The translations under genes were made by a program, and so were the position numbers. A stretch of 64,000 bases of DNA from Pedobacter duraquae (GTDB lineage Bacteria; Bacteroidota; Bacteroidia; Sphingobacteriales; Sphingobacteriaceae). The stretch covers positions 1,116,001 to 1,180,000 of the forward strand of contig NZ_SNWM01000002.1 in assembly GCF_004362245.1 (NCBI RefSeq). Direction: 5' to 3'. Below are positions 36,466 to 44,940 of this stretch, one piece after another (position 1 is the first letter of the stretch; the number at the start of each line of letters is the position of its first letter). The notes under the pieces are model-generated. The model ran no database searches, had not been told where the DNA came from, and worked only from the letters and a program-made list of their open reading frames with translations.

Positions 36466-37170
36466 ATGATCGTAGAAATCTGGAGTGACGTAATGTGTCC
36501 GTTCTGCTATATAGGTAAAAGGAAATTCGAAAAGGCTTTATCAGAATTTAAAGATGCTGAAAGTATTGAGGTTATCTGGAAAAGTTTCCAGCTGGCTCCG
36601 GACATGGAAACGGCACCAGACAAAAACATCCACCAATTTCTGGCAAACCATAAAGGTATCAGCTTAGCCGAAGCAAAAGACATGAATAACCAGGTGGCTA
36701 GTCGTGCTGCTCAAGCTGGCTTAACCTTCAACTTCGATCAAACTATTCCTGCTAATTCTTTCATGGCGCACCGCTTTGCACAATTCGCAAAACAAAATGG
36801 CTTGCAAGATCTTGCGGAAGAAGGATTATTCAAAGCGTATTTTACTGAAGGTAAAAACATCGACGATATCGACACATTAGTGTCTTTAGGCGAATCAATC
36901 GGCTTGAATCCCGAGCAAACAAAAGCAGTACTGGAAGGTGAGCAGTTTGCTAACGATGTGAGACATGATATCTTTGAAGCACAGCAAATAGGTGTTCGCG
37001 GAGTACCATTTTTTGTGTTCGACAGGAAGTTAGCAGTTTCGGGAGCACAGGAAAGCAGTGCATTTGCTGAAGTTCTGGAAAAGACCTTCACAGAATGGAG
37101 CGCAAATAATCCACCTAAATTGGAGATTATCGACGGCCCATCTTGTGAAATTGGTAAAGACTGTAACTAA
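36466..37170 (+). CDS. DsbA-family oxidoreductase (FrnE-like)
   Basis: A 234-residue cytoplasmic thioredoxin-fold protein without a signal peptide. The redox motif CPFC sits at residues 11-14 (WSDVMCPFCYIGKRKFE), an alpha-helical insertion follows, and the cis-proline loop is GVRGVPFFVFDRKLAVSGAQ near 178-197. This is the FrnE/2-hydroxychromene-2-carboxylate isomerase branch of the DsbA family, tied to oxidative or thiol stress in some bacteria. The C terminus has two further cysteines (GPSCEIGKDCN) in the last ten residues, which might form a second disulfide or metal site. It is monocistronic. Confidence 0.85.
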   Translation: MIVEIWSDVMCPFCYIGKRKFEKALSEFKDAESIEVIWKSFQLAPDMETAPDKNIHQFLANHKGISLAEAKDMNNQVASRAAQAGLTFNFDQTIPANSFMAHRFAQFAKQNGLQDLAEEGLFKAYFTEGKNIDDIDTLVSLGESIGLNPEQTKAVLEGEQFANDVRHDIFEAQQIGVRGVPFFVFDRKLAVSGAQESSAFAEVLEKTFTEWSANNPPKLEIIDGPSCEIGKDCN

Positions 37171-37185
37171 AAGTCGGTTGCTGCG

Positions 37186-38598
37186 TTAGATTGCATCCAA
37201 TAACAAGACCCAGTCGTTTCCGTTTTTCTGCGCTCCGGGAGGGTTAAATTTCATTGATTTGCCTTTTGGAAATACACCAATGGTGGTGACGAGCCCAGTA
37301 CGTGGATTCACCCAGTTTGCCTTGATCATTTTCCCATCAAGTTTACTGGCGTCAATTAGCATGACCCTTCCGGTATACGTATATATATAGGCATATTTTT
37401 TTCCTCTTGTGGCCAATAAGCGATCGTATTTTTCACCCTGCCCACTTGCAATTAAAGACTGGTCTGGCACACGCTCGAAATAAGGATGCGACTCAATTAG
37501 TTTTTTCAGATAACGCATTTGTTGTGCTCCCGGGGCCTCAATTCCCTGCTCCCAGTAGGTGGTGGATCCATATGCACTGCTTTTATCCGTAGGGAGATGA
37601 AACTGCATTACATCATTATCTCCGTAGGTAAATCCTGCTGCTCCGGCGAAGACCGACCAATATGCATAACGACGCAAATCAGCCGCATTCCATTTTGGCA
37701 GTTTTACATCGTGCAGACCATAAGGGATATTTTCGTAAGACGGCTCTGCATCCAGTGTCGGCTTAACAGGAGTTTTGGCATAGTCTGCCTGCACATACCG
37801 CCAGTTATCCTCGCCATAGTTCAGATCTTTTTTATCGGTATCCTGAGCATAGGTACGGTGGCCCGACTGAAAACTGTTAAAATCGAGCCAGCTAGAATCG
37901 TGGAACCACTTAGACGATTGTGTCCTACCAAAGGGGTGGAAGGTAATCAGATGGTCGGGATCATTTTTACGGAGCGCGTTACCAATTGCTTCCCAGGTGT
38001 CGGTAAAGTCAGATCCCCTGATATCACCACCATTGAGCCAGATGATATTTGAATTGTCCCGAAAGCGCTTCGCTAAAAACTCAGCATAGGCAGCCCCATC
38101 GGTAGCATTCACTTTGGTAGCTTTAATTACCGAGCCCCAAACAGGCACTAATGCCATATACATTCCCTTGCTTGCCGCAAGTTTGATTATCCAATCCATA
38201 TGATCCCAATAGTCATACTCATCCCCCTTACCAAACGTGCTGCCAGACGTTACATGCGGCGTGTTGATCTTTTTATTTACTAGAGCTGAATCGCCATAGG
38301 CATTAATTTCTTTATTATCGTGGACAACCATGACCTGAATTACGTTGAAACCCAGTTTATGTCTGTTTTCCAGGTACTGTTCGGCCTGCTCTCTTTTCAG
38401 CTTCGACAGAAGCAACCAGCCGGTATCGCCAAGCCAGAAAAAGGGCTTGCCCTTGGCCATGAAATACCGTTGATTTTCCGAAATTTTTATTGGCGCTAAT
38501 ACAGTCTGGGCCTGAGCTGAAATTGGAGAAACTAAGCGTGTTATTGTTGTGATAGCAAAAACTAAACTCAGTGCCGATTTAAAATGCTGTCTATTCAT
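37186..38598 (-). CDS. Glycoside hydrolase family 140-like (DUF4038) enzyme
   Basis: A 470-residue secreted glycoside hydrolase. I start at ATG 38598 (MNRQHFKSAL), which gives a signal peptide ending SAQAQ near 31; the longer frame adds MSTMLIEPNIILY. The DUF4038 TIM barrel has the family opening FMAKGKPFFWLGDTGWLLLS, then LGFNVIQVMVVHD, NIIWLNGGDI, KPTLDAEPSYE and GFTYGDNDVMQFH. A C-terminal beta sandwich (DUF5060/5605-like) closes it with WVNPRTGLV. GH140 members characterised to date remove apiose side chains of rhamnogalacturonan II, but DUF4038 also holds other activities. It diverges from the SusC/SusD genes. Confidence 0.85.
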   Translation of the reverse strand: MNRQHFKSALSLVFAITTITRLVSPISAQAQTVLAPIKISENQRYFMAKGKPFFWLGDTGWLLLSKLKREQAEQYLENRHKLGFNVIQVMVVHDNKEINAYGDSALVNKKINTPHVTSGSTFGKGDEYDYWDHMDWIIKLAASKGMYMALVPVWGSVIKATKVNATDGAAYAEFLAKRFRDNSNIIWLNGGDIRGSDFTDTWEAIGNALRKNDPDHLITFHPFGRTQSSKWFHDSSWLDFNSFQSGHRTYAQDTDKKDLNYGEDNWRYVQADYAKTPVKPTLDAEPSYENIPYGLHDVKLPKWNAADLRRYAYWSVFAGAAGFTYGDNDVMQFHLPTDKSSAYGSTTYWEQGIEAPGAQQMRYLKKLIESHPYFERVPDQSLIASGQGEKYDRLLATRGKKYAYIYTYTGRVMLIDASKLDGKMIKANWVNPRTGLVTTIGVFPKGKSMKFNPPGAQKNGNDWVLLLDAI

Positions 38599-38843
38599 AT
38601 AGAGAATTATATTTGGTTCGATCAACATAGTTGACATCTGTAATAACCAAAGACTTAAGTCCTTGGACAGAAAAATGGCATCCAGTTAATGAAGCTAAAA
38701 TAGAAAAATAATGAAGGATTCGCATTGAACGCGCTTTTAAGGCAACTTTTTGAACCTTTATACCTTGACAAATTGAAATTGCCTGAAATCTACGTTATTA
38801 ATTTGAAAAATAAATAGCTAATATATTTCCAAAATTATTATCC

Positions 38844-38942
38844 ATGAACCATTATTTTACGAAATTCAAAACAGCAAACGTTTGCACAGTTTTACTTGGA
38901 GCGTTTATCGTTTTACTCATTACGATCATTATGTTTGTTTAG
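38844..38942 (+). CDS. Candidate 32-residue membrane peptide upstream of susC
   Basis: The ATG at 38844 opens MNHYFTKFKTANVC followed by TVLLGAFIVLLITIIMFV and stop: a short polar head and one membrane helix. It lies 43 bases before the susC start (38986), in the leader of the susCD transcript. It may be a leader peptide or chance, since AT-rich leaders readily give such helices. Confidence 0.3.
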   Translation: MNHYFTKFKTANVCTVLLGAFIVLLITIIMFV

Positions 38943-38985
38943 TGATTCCAACCAAGAATCGCTAAACAAACCAAATATAGCCAGT

Positions 38986-41900
38986 ATGAAAACAAGTTTA
39001 CATTTTTTAAAATGCGGCTTGCTTTTGCAATTATTAACCGTCGCCGCGATTCCGAGTGTTTTTGCTCAAAGTGGCGTAACGAATCAGCAACAGCAAGTGA
39101 AGGTCAGCGGAAAAGTAGTTGACGAAACAGGACAAGGTCTTCCCAATGTGTCTGTAAAAGTTAAAGGCACTTCCATTGGGATAGCGACTAATGCTCAAGG
39201 AGAGTTTACCTTAAACATTCCAAATTCAAACTCAATCTTAACATTCGCCTACGTAGGTTATAAGCCAATAGAACAGAGCGCAGCCGGAAAATCAACCATC
39301 AGAATTGCTATGGCGCCGGTAGACAATAATTTGGATCAGGTTGTTGTAATCGGTTACGGTACGGTTAAAAAGCGCGACCTAACAGGGTCTGTTGTTTCTG
39401 TTAAGGGTGATGAGATCCTTAAAGTAGCTTCCTCAAATCCTATTGAAGCTTTGCAGGGTAAAGTTTCTGGAGTCGACATTACCAGAACAAGTGGTGCTGC
39501 GGGTGCTAATGCAAGTGTTACAGTAAGGGGTAACCGTTCTCTCGCTGCCAACAATGGCCCACTTTATATCGTTGACGGAATCCAGTACAGTACTTATCAG
39601 GATATTAACCAGAATGATATTGCCTCCATAGAATTCCTGAAAGATGCATCTTCTACTGCGATTTACGGATCGCGCGGAGCGAATGGAGTAATCATTATCA
39701 CCACTAAACGTGGTGCTACGGGTGATGTTAAAATAACTGCAGGATCATACTATGGGATCGCTCAGCTTACCGGTTATCCTGTTCCTATGACTGGCCCGCA
39801 GTATGCTAACCTGAAACGCGAAGCTTACCGCACCATTGGCACCTGGAATTCTACTGCCGATGATTCGAAAGTATTTACAAGTGCACAAGATTTAGCATCC
39901 GCACGTAATGGTGCCAATTTTTACTGGCCGGGTTTCTTCCTGAAAGATGGTTCGCAACAAGACTATAATGTCAGCGTAGCTGGTGGATCTGAAAAAACAA
40001 AAGCCTACTTCTCCATGGATTATTTCAAAGAAGCGGGTTTGTATGACAACGATTATTCTAACCGCTACTCCTTGCGTCTAAATATCGATCACCAGGTCTT
40101 TACAGACTTTAAAGTAGGGTTGCAAAGTCAGCTGGCCTATTACGATCAGAACCTTAGAGACGACAACATCCTTTCTGTTGCCAACAAGATCATCCCTTAT
40201 TTTGATCCTTATAATACAGACGGTTCGTTAGCGAAATTTCCTGGAAACGGCAACCAGGTAAACCCTTATTTTAATGAGCAAAAAGGCGCCTATGTGAATG
40301 AGAATCATATTACACGCCTATTATCAACAGCTTTTGCAGAGTGGAAACCACTTGCAGGTTTGAGCATACGCTCAAACCTGGGTGTTACTTTGTCGACAAG
40401 CAGAAATGGACATTTTGAAGGTGCAAACACTTTGAACAGAGCCTTGTCTACAGGTTCATTGTCGTCAATTACACATACAGGTGATAATACCCTGATCTGG
40501 GAGAACATCATCACCTATCAGAAAAGCATCAAAGACCATAACTTCACAGCTACAGCTGTAACGAGTTACCAGTCTAACAGGACAGAAAACTCATTGGCAC
40601 AAGGTACGGGGCAGTTATTGGCCGATCAGTCGTATCAGGCTCTACAGAACAATCCTGCCAACTTAAAGATCTCGAGTAACTATATTGGTCAGAATCTGGT
40701 ATCAGGTGCTTTCAGGCTAAACTATGCTTTCAAAAGTAAATACCTGTTAACCTTAACCGGCCGTGCAGATGGGTCATCGGTACTTTCTACCGGCAACAAA
40801 TGGGCATTCTTCCCTTCGGCAGCCGCAGCATGGAGAGTTGTGGACGAGAACTTTATGCAGAAACAAACTATCTTCAGCGAATTAAAAGTACGTGGAAGTT
40901 ACGGTATGGCGGGTAATGCTTCTGTTTTGCCTTACCAAACCCAAAGTAACGTGGCTATCATACCTTATTCATGGAACGATATCACTGCGTTGGCTTACGG
41001 ACTTGATCCAAAGATCGGTAATCCCGACCTGAAATGGGAACTTACCAAAACACTCAATTTAGGACTTGATTTTGGTATCCTGAAAAACAGAATTAGTGGT
41101 ACTGTAGACTATTATGATTCAAAAACTCAAGACCTGTTATTGCCGCAGTTGCTGCCTGCAAGTACAGGTAGTCAGAGGACATTAGCCAACCTTGGCAAAA
41201 CCAGCAACAAAGGTATTGAGGTTGGTTTAAGGACGTTAAATATTGAGGGCACCGACTTTAGCTGGACATCAAACATCACTTATAGCCGCAATAAGGAGAA
41301 GATCACCTATTTACCAAATGGTGTAAATGATGTGGCGAATAGCTGGTTTATCGGATATCCGGTAGCTTCTTTCTATGACTATAATAAAATTGGTATCTGG
41401 CAAACTTCAGAAGCTGCTCAAGCTGCCAGCTATGGCTACAAACCGGGAGATATTAAGGTACAGGATGTCGACGGTGATGGTAAATTTACTACTACAGGCG
41501 ATAGGATTATCGTAGGATCTGCAGTACCAAGCTATACTTTTGGTTTCAGTAACGATTTCAAGTACAAAAGCTTTGATCTGAATATCATGGTATTTGGCCG
41601 CATCGGACAAACATTTGTTTCTCAATATGCCCTGAAATATGAGCCTAATGGAATCGAGAATAGTGCCAACATAGATTACTGGACACCAGAGAATCCAACA
41701 AATGACTATCCAAGACCAAATGCAAACGTATCCAGAGCAGCAGAGCCTTTTGCTACTACCCTGGGTTATAAAGACGGTTCTTTTGTTAAAATCAGAAATG
41801 CCACCTTGGGTTACACTTTTCCTGTTACCCTTGCTAAACGTCTTCGTGTAAGCAACGTTAGATTCTATGTAAGTGCTAAAAACTTTGCTACGTTCTCTAA

Positions 41901-41988
41901 AATCAAAGATTACGATCCGGAAGGCGGCGGCTCATTTGATCGCCCGCTAACCAAGCTATTCCTTGCAGGACTAAGTTTATCACTTTAA
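38986..41988 (+). CDS. SusC/RagA-family TonB-linked outer-membrane transporter
   Basis: A 1000-residue glycan importer. I start at ATG 38986 (MKTSLHFLKC), which gives a signal peptide ending SVFAQ near 29, rather than the TTG 90 bases upstream. Next come the CarboxypepD_reg-like domain (VSGKVVDETGQGLPNVSVKV, about 35-115), the TonB box/plug region (LDQVVVIGYGTVKKRDLTGSV), the SusC signature DVTRTSGAAG-like plug segment, and a 22-strand barrel ending LAGLSLSL. It works with the SusD protein encoded 19 bases downstream as a lid-and-barrel pair. The GH140 gene diverges, suggesting an RG-II- or apiose-type ligand; that is inference. Confidence 0.93.
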   Translation: MKTSLHFLKCGLLLQLLTVAAIPSVFAQSGVTNQQQQVKVSGKVVDETGQGLPNVSVKVKGTSIGIATNAQGEFTLNIPNSNSILTFAYVGYKPIEQSAAGKSTIRIAMAPVDNNLDQVVVIGYGTVKKRDLTGSVVSVKGDEILKVASSNPIEALQGKVSGVDITRTSGAAGANASVTVRGNRSLAANNGPLYIVDGIQYSTYQDINQNDIASIEFLKDASSTAIYGSRGANGVIIITTKRGATGDVKITAGSYYGIAQLTGYPVPMTGPQYANLKREAYRTIGTWNSTADDSKVFTSAQDLASARNGANFYWPGFFLKDGSQQDYNVSVAGGSEKTKAYFSMDYFKEAGLYDNDYSNRYSLRLNIDHQVFTDFKVGLQSQLAYYDQNLRDDNILSVANKIIPYFDPYNTDGSLAKFPGNGNQVNPYFNEQKGAYVNENHITRLLSTAFAEWKPLAGLSIRSNLGVTLSTSRNGHFEGANTLNRALSTGSLSSITHTGDNTLIWENIITYQKSIKDHNFTATAVTSYQSNRTENSLAQGTGQLLADQSYQALQNNPANLKISSNYIGQNLVSGAFRLNYAFKSKYLLTLTGRADGSSVLSTGNKWAFFPSAAAAWRVVDENFMQKQTIFSELKVRGSYGMAGNASVLPYQTQSNVAIIPYSWNDITALAYGLDPKIGNPDLKWELTKTLNLGLDFGILKNRISGTVDYYDSKTQDLLLPQLLPASTGSQRTLANLGKTSNKGIEVGLRTLNIEGTDFSWTSNITYSRNKEKITYLPNGVNDVANSWFIGYPVASFYDYNKIGIWQTSEAAQAASYGYKPGDIKVQDVDGDGKFTTTGDRIIVGSAVPSYTFGFSNDFKYKSFDLNIMVFGRIGQTFVSQYALKYEPNGIENSANIDYWTPENPTNDYPRPNANVSRAAEPFATTLGYKDGSFVKIRNATLGYTFPVTLAKRLRVSNVRFYVSAKNFATFSKIKDYDPEGGGSFDRPLTKLFLAGLSLSL

Positions 41989-42007
41989 CACCTAATAATT
42001 AGAAATC

Positions 42008-43666
42008 ATGAAAAAATTTATATACGGTTCATTTCTAGCAGTTGCAATAGGTGCTGTCACCTTGTCTTCCTGCAAGAAAACACTGGAAGAATATAACCCT
42101 AGTAATTTTACTGCTGCAACCCTTTACACCAAAGCTACCGGATTCGAAACGCTGGTTAATGCAGCTTATACCTATAGCAGATTCTGGTATGGTAAGGAAG
42201 AAGGATTCCTGGCAGGAGAAATGGGCACAGATATCTGGACCAGTGCTGCAGGCGATCCATACCCTCAGTTTACGCAATATTTTAACTTTCAGGGAACTGC
42301 GGATCCACTTCCTTTATTATGGAATAATTTATATGCCGGAGTTAACCTATGTAATACAGGCATAGCTAGTGTAGCTGCCGTAGAAGATTATACGCCAGCT
42401 CAAAAAACAACAAGAGAAGCTGAATTGCGCTTTTTACGTGCATTTTACTACTGGCACATTGTAGAAACCTGGGGTGATGTTAACTTCACAACAGTGCCGA
42501 CAAGTGGTGCCGTTACAGAGGCTAACCGCACACCAGTGGCTACCTTTTACAACCAGATTTTTGAAGATCTGAAATTTGCGGTGGCAAATGCTCCTGTTAC
42601 AGCGACAGAATATGGTCGTATTACTGTACCTGTTGCTAAGGCATTTTTAGCGCGGATGTATCTAACCCGCGGCATGAATGCTGAAGCCTTTACTTTGGCA
42701 GACGATGTGATTAAAAACTATGGCTACGCTCTACAGCCTAAATTTGTGGATCTGTGGAACATGGGTAACCAGAAAAACAAAGAAGTAATCTGGGCGATTG
42801 ACTATTCGACAAACCTGGCAAATAATGATTTGACGTCAACTACCTTCCCCAACGGCCACTACCGCGGCTCTAATAACGGACATATGATGTTCCTCATGGT
42901 GTACGATCAGGTTAACAGCGCGCTATTGGCCCGTGACATCAATAACGGTCGCCCTTTTAACAGATATATGCCAACGCTATCTTATATGAAAATGTTTGAC
43001 CAGGCAAATGATTCACGCTTTAAAGGTTCTTTCCAAACGGTTTGGTATGCAAATAAAGCTGGAACATACAATGGTAATGCAATTAAAGTAGGTGATACCA
43101 TTGCATATACACCAAACGCAACAATCCCTGTAGCACAGCAAAGTAAAAAATACATTACCTATGATCTTGCTAATGTGTACGGAACAAACGGTGTTCCTTT
43201 ACAACGCAAGTTTATGGCATCACTATCAAAATTCAAGGATTCTACCCGTACCAGTGTTGCTGAGGCTCAAAGTTCGAGAGATGCTTTCGTAATTCGTCTT
43301 GCTGAGATGTATTTGATTGCTGCCGAAGCTAAGCTCAACACCGGAGATGCAACCACTGCTGCTACTTACCTTAACGTAATACGCACACGTGCCGCCATTA
43401 CTGGACGTACGGCACAGATGCAGATCACTCCGGCACAGGTGACCCTTGATTTTATCCTTGATGAAAGAGCAAGAGAACTAGGCGGTGAGCAATTGAGGTG
43501 GTTTGACCTGAAACGTACCGGCAAACTGGCTTCACGCATCGCTGCCTTAAACCCCGATGCTGCGGTAAACTTTAAGGAGTACCACCTGATCCGTCCGATC
43601 CCTCAAACACAGATAGATGCGGTAACGAATAAAACAGTATTCAAACAAAATCCTGGATATAACTAA
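42008..43666 (+). CDS. RagB/SusD-family surface glycan-binding lipoprotein
   Basis: A 552-residue lipoprotein (lipobox VTLSSC, Cys22) with the SusD TPR-like helical fold. Diagnostic pieces are EAELRFLRAFYYWHIVETWG, VAKAFLARMYLTRG, IRLAEMYLIAAEAKLNTGD near 425-445 and LDFILDERARELGGEQLRWF near 485-504. It forms the lid of the SusC barrel and captures glycan at the surface. It begins 19 bases after susC and ends at a strong terminator, so the pair forms one transcript. Confidence 0.93.
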   Translation: MKKFIYGSFLAVAIGAVTLSSCKKTLEEYNPSNFTAATLYTKATGFETLVNAAYTYSRFWYGKEEGFLAGEMGTDIWTSAAGDPYPQFTQYFNFQGTADPLPLLWNNLYAGVNLCNTGIASVAAVEDYTPAQKTTREAELRFLRAFYYWHIVETWGDVNFTTVPTSGAVTEANRTPVATFYNQIFEDLKFAVANAPVTATEYGRITVPVAKAFLARMYLTRGMNAEAFTLADDVIKNYGYALQPKFVDLWNMGNQKNKEVIWAIDYSTNLANNDLTSTTFPNGHYRGSNNGHMMFLMVYDQVNSALLARDINNGRPFNRYMPTLSYMKMFDQANDSRFKGSFQTVWYANKAGTYNGNAIKVGDTIAYTPNATIPVAQQSKKYITYDLANVYGTNGVPLQRKFMASLSKFKDSTRTSVAEAQSSRDAFVIRLAEMYLIAAEAKLNTGDATTAATYLNVIRTRAAITGRTAQMQITPAQVTLDFILDERARELGGEQLRWFDLKRTGKLASRIAALNPDAAVNFKEYHLIRPIPQTQIDAVTNKTVFKQNPGYN

Positions 43667-43694
43667 TTCCAATAATTAAATGAAATTTCCGAAA

Positions 43695-43724
43695 GCGGGC
43701 TGACAAAATCAGCCCGCTTTTTTT
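43695..43724 (+). terminator. Intrinsic terminator of the susCD operon
   Basis: GCGGGCTGA, a CAAAA loop and TCAGCCCGC form a perfect 9-bp GC-rich stem (43695-43717), followed by seven Ts to 43724. It begins 29 bases after the SusD stop. Confidence 0.9.
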
Positions 43725-43914
43725 GCATATACGCTGCTTTATAAACGCAAAAATCATTTTTGGGTAACCTTTCATTCTCAAACTTTATCTCGCTATTTGT
43801 GTTATAACCTTGAGATTTGAAATCTAGTAAAACAAACATCCTGCTTTGCTTATCAAAAACATGAACGCACCATTCGCTCCAATCAATCAAATTTTTGAAC
43901 CAGCCCAACTTCTT

Positions 43915-44940
43915 ATGAAAAATTTCCTGTATGTATGCTTCGCCGGAAGTATGCTTTTGACTGCATGTAGCAATAACGAAAACAAAAGCACCACAATTAT
44001 CGAAACCAGCAAAACTGATAGCACCATAGTAACCAGAACCGATACTACTTCTGCAGGTGCATCTGCGGCATTTGACATCAATACCATCCCCGTAACCAGT
44101 AAAGAGATTGGCAAGTTTCCATATCTTAATGCTCCTGAGGGTTATCACTATAATGACGTTATTAAAAGTGATTTCGAAAATTTGCATTTTGCGATTAAGG
44201 GCCGCTTGACGGGGATTGAAGGGAAATCGTATAAAACAAATATTTATAAAAACAGGGACAGCGACACGCCATTTAGTCCGGAGCTGGTAGACAGAGCTTA
44301 CAATAAAGCAATTACTGATCTTGGTGGTGTCCAGGTTTCGGATAAAATCCTTCCCGGAGAAATTGAAAGAATTGGAAAAAAAGTCTTGGAACAAGGTAAC
44401 CATGCATATTCTATTATTGGCGACAATGATTATACCTTAAGTCATGTGCGCACCTATGTGCTACGAACTGCCGCTGCCGAAATCTGGATTGAATTAAGCC
44501 TGTACGAGGGTGGTGGCTATATCAACATCCTTCAAAAAGAAGCAGCAAATGTTCCTAAAGTAAGTATTATCAAGGCTGATGAGATTAAAAGTGAGCTGGA
44601 TAAATCTGGCAAAGCTGTGCTGCACATTAACTTTGATGTAGACAAGGCATCATTATTAGCAGATGGTAAAGATGCAGTAAATCAGATCCTTCCAGTTTTG
44701 AAAAACAATCCTGATCTAAAATTATCTATCGAGGGGCATACCGATAATTCTGGCGCTGCCGACAAAAACAAAACCTTGTCAATAGCCCGGGCAAACACAG
44801 TGCTACAATCGCTTGTTCAATCTGGAATCAGCGCATCCCGTTTAAAAGCCACTGGCTTTGGTGCTTCAAAACCATTAACAGATAACGATACAGACGCTGG
44901 CAAGGCACAAAACAGACGTGTAGAACTGGTTAAGATTTAA
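43915..44940 (+). CDS. OmpA-family peptidoglycan-associated lipoprotein
   Basis: A 341-residue lipoprotein. I start at ATG 43915 (MKNFLYVCFA, lipobox LLTAC, Cys18), not 69 bases upstream, because only this gives a signal peptide at the N terminus. A Ser/Thr-rich linker is followed by a domain at about 70-210 of unknown type. The C-terminal OmpA/MotB domain (about 225-341) has HINFDVDKASLLADGKDA, IEGHTDNSGAADKNKTLSIA and the closing NRRVELVKI. The HTDNSG motif binds diaminopimelate in peptidoglycan. The product likely tethers outer membrane to wall. Its stop overlaps by four bases that of the convergent kinase gene. Confidence 0.88.
   Translation: MKNFLYVCFAGSMLLTACSNNENKSTTIIETSKTDSTIVTRTDTTSAGASAAFDINTIPVTSKEIGKFPYLNAPEGYHYNDVIKSDFENLHFAIKGRLTGIEGKSYKTNIYKNRDSDTPFSPELVDRAYNKAITDLGGVQVSDKILPGEIERIGKKVLEQGNHAYSIIGDNDYTLSHVRTYVLRTAAAEIWIELSLYEGGGYINILQKEAANVPKVSIIKADEIKSELDKSGKAVLHINFDVDKASLLADGKDAVNQILPVLKNNPDLKLSIEGHTDNSGAADKNKTLSIARANTVLQSLVQSGISASRLKATGFGASKPLTDNDTDAGKAQNRRVELVKI

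Noticed and set aside
37519..38052. A 177-residue plus-strand ORF within the GH140 gene
   Set aside because: Antisense to the conserved catalytic barrel; no start context or family features.
43663..44403. A 246-residue minus-strand ORF antisense to the OmpA-type lipoprotein
   Set aside because: Composition and hydrophobicity look random, it begins and ends inside other features, and the sense frame encodes a clear OmpA domain.
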